A DNA stretch of 24,367 bases from a virus: IMG/VR virus record IMGVR_UViG_3300015360_000194, positions 1 through 24,367 of that record; one strand, written 5' to 3'. Of the stretch, positions 21,034 through 24,367 are shown piece after piece. The position numbers and the translations under genes were made by a program. Under the pieces are notes generated by a model that saw only the letters and a program-made list of their open reading frames with translations, was not told the DNA's origin and ran no database searches. Each line of letters opens with the position of its first letter. Position 1 is the first letter of the stretch.

Positions 21034-23142
21034 ATGGCTTATTTCAATCATGCATTTGCAAAACTCTTTATTGGGACACATCCTACTCAGGCAGCTGATG
21101 GATCCCACTCTGGAGTAACCACAGGATTCTTGGTAACATCCAGAATACCTAGTGTACAATTAATCAATAGAGCATCACCTTACCAATTAGGATTAGGTGT
21201 ATTTGGACTCTTTGATCCAAAAACTTATTTATCAGTAATTGCTGCTGATGCCCAGATTACAACTGGAGCACCGTTGATTCTAGCAAGTACTGCTTTATAT
21301 CAACATGACAAGATTGGTCCTTTCCATGGTGGATACCAGGAATCAACCAAATCTAAAATGATCAATCCTAAATACGTAAACAGATTTTATAGAGTAGATC
21401 CTTGTACACCTAACCAAAATGTGGTGCATGTAGGTAATACTCCTTATACTAATGGTGGTGGAGTAGCCTCAGTAACTATTACTGGTGCTGGAACAGGATA
21501 CACTAATGGTACTTATACTAACATAGTATTAACTGGTGCAGTTGGTAACGGTGCCCTTGCAACAGTAACAGTAGCTGGTGGTGCGATCACTGCAGTTGCT
21601 ATTACTGCTCCAGGTAGTTTCTATGATGTAGGTAATGTACTTGGTGTAACTGGTATTACTTTTACTCCTGGTACTGCAGCAGTACTAACTGTAGCAGCTA
21701 TCACAGCAGTAACTGATGTTACATGCTGCAAAGAGTTTTTATGTGATGAAACATACTTCTTAAGAGTAGATGTTAAAGGTTCACCAGAATTGAGATACTT
21801 ATCTCGTAATGGATACTGGACTACTGCATCTTACACTGGATGTTGCCCTGCAGGTTGTGGAACTCCGGTACCAGTTGATTCTACTTTAGTATTTATTGGA
21901 TGGGCTAATGAACTTCTTGCAAATAGAATTGTAGGTCCATTCTTGAATATAGTAATCTATGATGAAAATGGTGTTGGATGGTATGCTCCAGGCCAAGATA
22001 TTAAAGTTGGTGACACTGGTGGATTTGATTTAAGTCCAGGTGTTGGTGCAGCAACTATCACTAATGCTGGTTCGGGATATAACAATGGTACATTTACTAA
22101 TGTAACATTCCAAAGTTCTGGTTCAGGTGTTGGAGCTGTAGCAACAGTAACAGTTGCCGGTGGAGTAGTAACTGCAGTAGTATTTAATAATCCAGGTTTA
22201 AGTTATGCAGTAGGAGATACTTTAACTTCTCCTTTGTTATCACCAGGAACAGGATTAGTACTTACAGTTACTGCAACAGTGACTCCAACATGGGATAATT
22301 ACGTATCTCCAGGCCATATTGATGGTGCTTGTGCAGGTATGAAAATTATGGGTGCCTTTATTGACACTAAATTTGGAGATTGTACTTTCTATCCAACTGA
22401 TTATTTTGAGAAAGAACCAGTTAAAATCCTCCCTTCTGAAGTAGATGAAACAGGAGATGTATGTGCATTCACTGGTCTTTGTATAGTTGAGCAATGTCCT
22501 CCAAGACAAGGTATGGGCTTTGGTGAACAAGTTTTAAGAGACTTGATCTTATCAGAAAGCTATATGCAGAATTACTTCTATACTGGAGAAGATCTTCGTA
22601 TTAGAGAAGTAACTCAAGGATATGATATATCTAGTGCAATTATTAGATCAGCTCAATACTATAGATACTTTATCTTACATAGTGTTCCAAGGTTTAATAA
22701 CCCAACTGGAGTATTTGATAATGATCAATATCTATTAGAGATCATAACTACTGCAGTTAGTGCTACATTTGAGTCTACAATGGCAACCTGGTTAACAGCT
22801 TGTAATTGTTCAATAGCACTTGAAACATATGCATGTGGGGCAGCTTGTCCTGGTGCTTGTGCTATTCTTACCTTTGTACCAACAGCTGGTGCAGTATCAG
22901 GTGGAACAGTAGATATACCATATGTATTCACTCCAATTGCAGTATCAGGTGGAACAGCTCCTTATAGCTTTGAAGTTACAGCTGGTGCTTTACCTCCAGG
23001 TTTAGTACTAGGTGCTACAACAGGTGATATCACAGGAACACCAACTACTACCGGAACATATGAGTTCACAGTATCAGTAGTTGATACTAATGGATGTCAG
23101 ACAAATGTTGTTTACTCAATCACTGTAGTAGCAGCAGGATAA
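21034..23142 (+). CDS. Large beta-rich virion protein with duplicated inserts and C-terminal Ig-like domain
   Basis: The 702-residue protein has a conserved-looking core (about 1-140, 230-335 and 415-610: GFLVTSRIPSVQLINRASPY, ELRYLSRNGYW, MGFGEQVLRDLILSESYMQ) interrupted by two related beta-rich inserts at about 144-222 and 338-414. Each insert follows the scheme TITxAGxGYxNGTxTN ... ATVTVAGG ... TAV ... PGxxYxVGxxL ... VLTV. The last 75 residues (about 628-701) form a He_PIG/cadherin-like Ig domain with GGTAPYSFEVTAGALPPGL and GDITGTPTTTGTYEFTV. Such surface domains often bind carbohydrate or mucin. The core is probably a crAss-like structural protein. It has its own upstream promoter candidate and a terminator immediately downstream, so it may be a separate transcription unit. 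Confidence 0.75.
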   Translation: MAYFNHAFAKLFIGTHPTQAADGSHSGVTTGFLVTSRIPSVQLINRASPYQLGLGVFGLFDPKTYLSVIAADAQITTGAPLILASTALYQHDKIGPFHGGYQESTKSKMINPKYVNRFYRVDPCTPNQNVVHVGNTPYTNGGGVASVTITGAGTGYTNGTYTNIVLTGAVGNGALATVTVAGGAITAVAITAPGSFYDVGNVLGVTGITFTPGTAAVLTVAAITAVTDVTCCKEFLCDETYFLRVDVKGSPELRYLSRNGYWTTASYTGCCPAGCGTPVPVDSTLVFIGWANELLANRIVGPFLNIVIYDENGVGWYAPGQDIKVGDTGGFDLSPGVGAATITNAGSGYNNGTFTNVTFQSSGSGVGAVATVTVAGGVVTAVVFNNPGLSYAVGDTLTSPLLSPGTGLVLTVTATVTPTWDNYVSPGHIDGACAGMKIMGAFIDTKFGDCTFYPTDYFEKEPVKILPSEVDETGDVCAFTGLCIVEQCPPRQGMGFGEQVLRDLILSESYMQNYFYTGEDLRIREVTQGYDISSAIIRSAQYYRYFILHSVPRFNNPTGVFDNDQYLLEIITTAVSATFESTMATWLTACNCSIALETYACGAACPGACAILTFVPTAGAVSGGTVDIPYVFTPIAVSGGTAPYSFEVTAGALPPGLVLGATTGDITGTPTTTGTYEFTVSVVDTNGCQTNVVYSITVVAAG
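21463..21699 (+). repeat. Beta-rich insert, copy 1 (in the 702-aa virion protein)
   Basis: This segment codes for residues 144-222, which align with residues 338-414: GAGTGYTNGTYTN against NAGSGYNNGTFTN, ATVTVAGGAITAV against ATVTVAGGVVTAV, and a shared PG...YxVGxxL and VLTV end. The DNA copies are diverged, so the duplication is old or the two arrived separately. Confidence 0.8.
22045..22275 (+). repeat. Beta-rich insert, copy 2 (in the 702-aa virion protein)
   Basis: The second insert encodes residues 338-414 and shares the motif order of copy 1. The two copies are separated by about 115 residues of core protein, so they occupy two distinct surface loops rather than a tandem array. Confidence 0.8.
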
Positions 23143-23161
23143 ATTGTATGAATTGGTAAAG

Positions 23162-23198
23162 AAAAGGGAAGGAGGACAAAAACTTCCTTCCCTTTTTT
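23162..23198 (+). terminator. Intrinsic terminator after the 702-aa virion gene
   Basis: AAAAGGGAAGGA (23162-23173) pairs perfectly with TCCTTCCCTTTT (23185-23196) around an 11-base loop, followed by a run of T (23193-23198) and further T-rich sequence. The 12-bp stem is the strongest in the window. It lies about 20 bases after the stop codon of the large virion gene. Confidence 0.9.
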
Positions 23199-23231
23199 AT
23201 TTTTAATTAACTTTATTCATACATTTAACCT

Positions 23232-23789
23232 ATGGCAAAACATGTCCTAAGTCTAGAAATACCTGATGTACTGAACTCTTGCATTATAAGAGTTATAGAT
23301 ACTTCAGTTTATGATCCTACTATTCCTCTTGAGTGTCCTAAGTTAGAAATAACAAGTCCAGGATTTTGGGAAGCTTCTATAGTACCAGATATAGAACCCG
23401 GATTTATAGAGAATATCACAGCATGTGCTTTAGGTATTCAAACAACTAATTGCACTACTACATTCAATACCCTACCAGATGGAGTATATATTGCAAGATA
23501 TAGTGTTTCTCCCAATGATATAGTCTTTGTAGAATATAATCATTTAAGAATAACATCAGCACTAAAAAAATACAGTAATGTATTATGTTGTCTTGATATA
23601 AGAGGTTGTGATCCTACTGCAGAGATAGATAAGTTCATTAGAGAACTTCAGTTCATAAGAACATTATTTGATGCAGCAAAAGCAAAAGTAGAATACTGTC
23701 ATTCACCAAAACATGGAATGGATATTTATTTATATGCATTAAAGAGACTAAATAAATTAAGTTGTTTATGTGGGTGTGGAAATTGTTAA
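23232..23789 (+). CDS. Conserved crAss-like protein, probable virion component
   Basis: A 185-residue protein with a beta-rich N-terminal domain (about 1-110, with LEITSPGFWEASIVPDIEPGF, TTFNTLPDGVYIARYSVSPND and VFVEYNHLRIT, an Ig-like pattern) and a helical C-terminal part (about 115-185) ending in a Cys cluster (CLCGCGNC). I believe this domain pairing recurs in crAss-like phages near the neck and tail genes. A structural role is inferred; no enzyme motif is present. It starts 33 bases after the terminator run, so it may depend on read-through or its own weak promoter. A partial GIY-YIG gene follows after one base. Confidence 0.6.
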   Translation: MAKHVLSLEIPDVLNSCIIRVIDTSVYDPTIPLECPKLEITSPGFWEASIVPDIEPGFIENITACALGIQTTNCTTTFNTLPDGVYIARYSVSPNDIVFVEYNHLRITSALKKYSNVLCCLDIRGCDPTAEIDKFIRELQFIRTLFDAAKAKVEYCHSPKHGMDIYLYALKRLNKLSCLCGCGNC

Positions 23790-23790
23790 T

Positions 23791-24367
23791 ATGGAAAGAC
23801 AAGGACATATATATGCATTAGTTGATCCTAGAAATGATCAAATTAGATACATTGGAAAAACTTTATTTCCTAAGTCTAGATTAAGTAAACATTTAACAGA
23901 AAAATATCTAGGTACTCATAAACAGAAATGGATAAGATTATTGAAAATTAATAATATAAAACCTAGTTTTAAAATATTATATACAGGTTCTGAATCAAAT
24001 CTAAATTTTTGTGAAATAGAATTAATAAAACATTATAAAAGTTTCTGTAAATTAACTAACGGAACTATTGGTGGAGATGGAGGAACAGGAAGACAAAATA
24101 ATAAAGCAATTATAGAAAGGATGAAATCAGATAGAAATCCTATGAAAGAGTCCTCTATAGCTAGAAGAGTTGCTAATATAAACAAACTAAATGGAGTAGA
24201 TGAATCTAATAGACAAAGAATGTTATCAGATATCAATCCAGGGAAGAAACAAATGAAAAAGATTTATCAATATACAAAAGATAATCTATTAATAAAAGAA
24301 TGGAATTGTATAAAAGAAGCAGCAGATACATTAAAAATAGCTAGATCAAATATATCCAGAGCCTGTA
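23791..24367 (+). CDS. GIY-YIG homing endonuclease, incomplete at window end
   Basis: ATG at 23791 opens a frame with no stop before the window edge, giving 192 residues so far. The N-terminal GIY-YIG domain has HIYALVDPRNDQIRYIGKT (6-24), a downstream Arg30, a catalytic glutamate in FCEIELIKHY (Glu75 or Glu77) and LTNGTIGGDGG (88-98). A NUMOD1-like helix-turn-helix begins near 157 (KIYQYTKDN ... CIKEAADTLKIARSNISRA), so only a short C-terminal end is probably missing. It is less rich in NUMOD3 repeats than the GIY-YIG gene at 10145, so the two are related only in the nuclease domain. It begins one base after the preceding virion gene. Confidence 0.9.
   Translation, partial: MERQGHIYALVDPRNDQIRYIGKTLFPKSRLSKHLTEKYLGTHKQKWIRLLKINNIKPSFKILYTGSESNLNFCEIELIKHYKSFCKLTNGTIGGDGGTGRQNNKAIIERMKSDRNPMKESSIARRVANINKLNGVDESNRQRMLSDINPGKKQMKKIYQYTKDNLLIKEWNCIKEAADTLKIARSNISRAC

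Noticed and set aside
5554-24367. Group I or II introns carrying the homing genes
   Set aside because: The genes on both sides of each free-standing nuclease are complete with their own start and stop codons, so nothing is split except terL, and that insertion stays in frame with protein-splicing residues.
1-24367. tRNA genes
   Set aside because: I looked for the GGTTCGAAT-type T-arm and cloverleaf arms and found none; CpG is so rare that a tRNA would stand out.

Overview
The window looks like part of a tailed-phage genome of the crAss-like type (order Crassvirales), probably infecting a gut member of the Bacteroidota. The evidence is gene content and order: an HU/IHF-like protein, a PD-(D/E)XK nuclease, the large terminase, a very long portal (916 aa), a putative scaffold, an HK97-type major capsid protein, a putative neck-ring protein, and large Ig/beta-rich virion proteins. 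The DNA is AT-rich, arginine is coded almost only by AGA, and genes start after A-rich or A/C-rich leaders with no clear Shine-Dalgarno sequence, as is usual in Bacteroidota. Every supported gene is on the + strand. I saw no tRNA, rRNA or CRISPR array.

Layout. (1) 18-3037 is a lysis/envelope module: a zinc amidase surrounded by six small membrane proteins, ending with a nested out-of-frame pair that resembles a spanin arrangement, then a strong intrinsic terminator (3063-3086). (2) 3194-6900 holds small accessory and DNA-handling genes: a coiled-coil protein, a broken Tad2 (DUF2829, anti-Thoeris) remnant, a possible winged-helix protein, an HU/IHF-like protein with a forced TTG start, a Cys-rich zinc protein, a PD-(D/E)XK nuclease and two conserved phage proteins. 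(3) 6903-20942 is the packaging and head module: terminase (split by a 348-aa intein), portal, scaffold candidate, major capsid protein, a small decoration or head-fibre protein, a 338-aa conserved protein, three small (two strongly basic) proteins, a ring/neck protein and a ferritin/Dps-like protein. (4) 20943-23789 begins with an AT-rich promoter candidate and carries a 702-aa repeat-bearing virion protein, a terminator (23162-23198) and another conserved virion-type protein.

The most striking property is the load of homing elements. Besides the LAGLIDADG intein in the terminase there are five free-standing homing endonuclease genes: one NUMOD4-HNH, two GIY-YIG and two endonuclease VII-like HNH. 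All sit exactly at junctions between core genes and leave the neighbours intact. The intein differs from its host gene in CpG content and context, consistent with separate ancestry.

Other points of interest are the long hairpin just after the capsid gene, the repeated AAACCAAC leaders before structural genes, the duplicated beta-rich inserts in the 702-aa protein, and the frameshifted Tad2 fragment. Family names are from recognition of motifs by eye; no database search was run.
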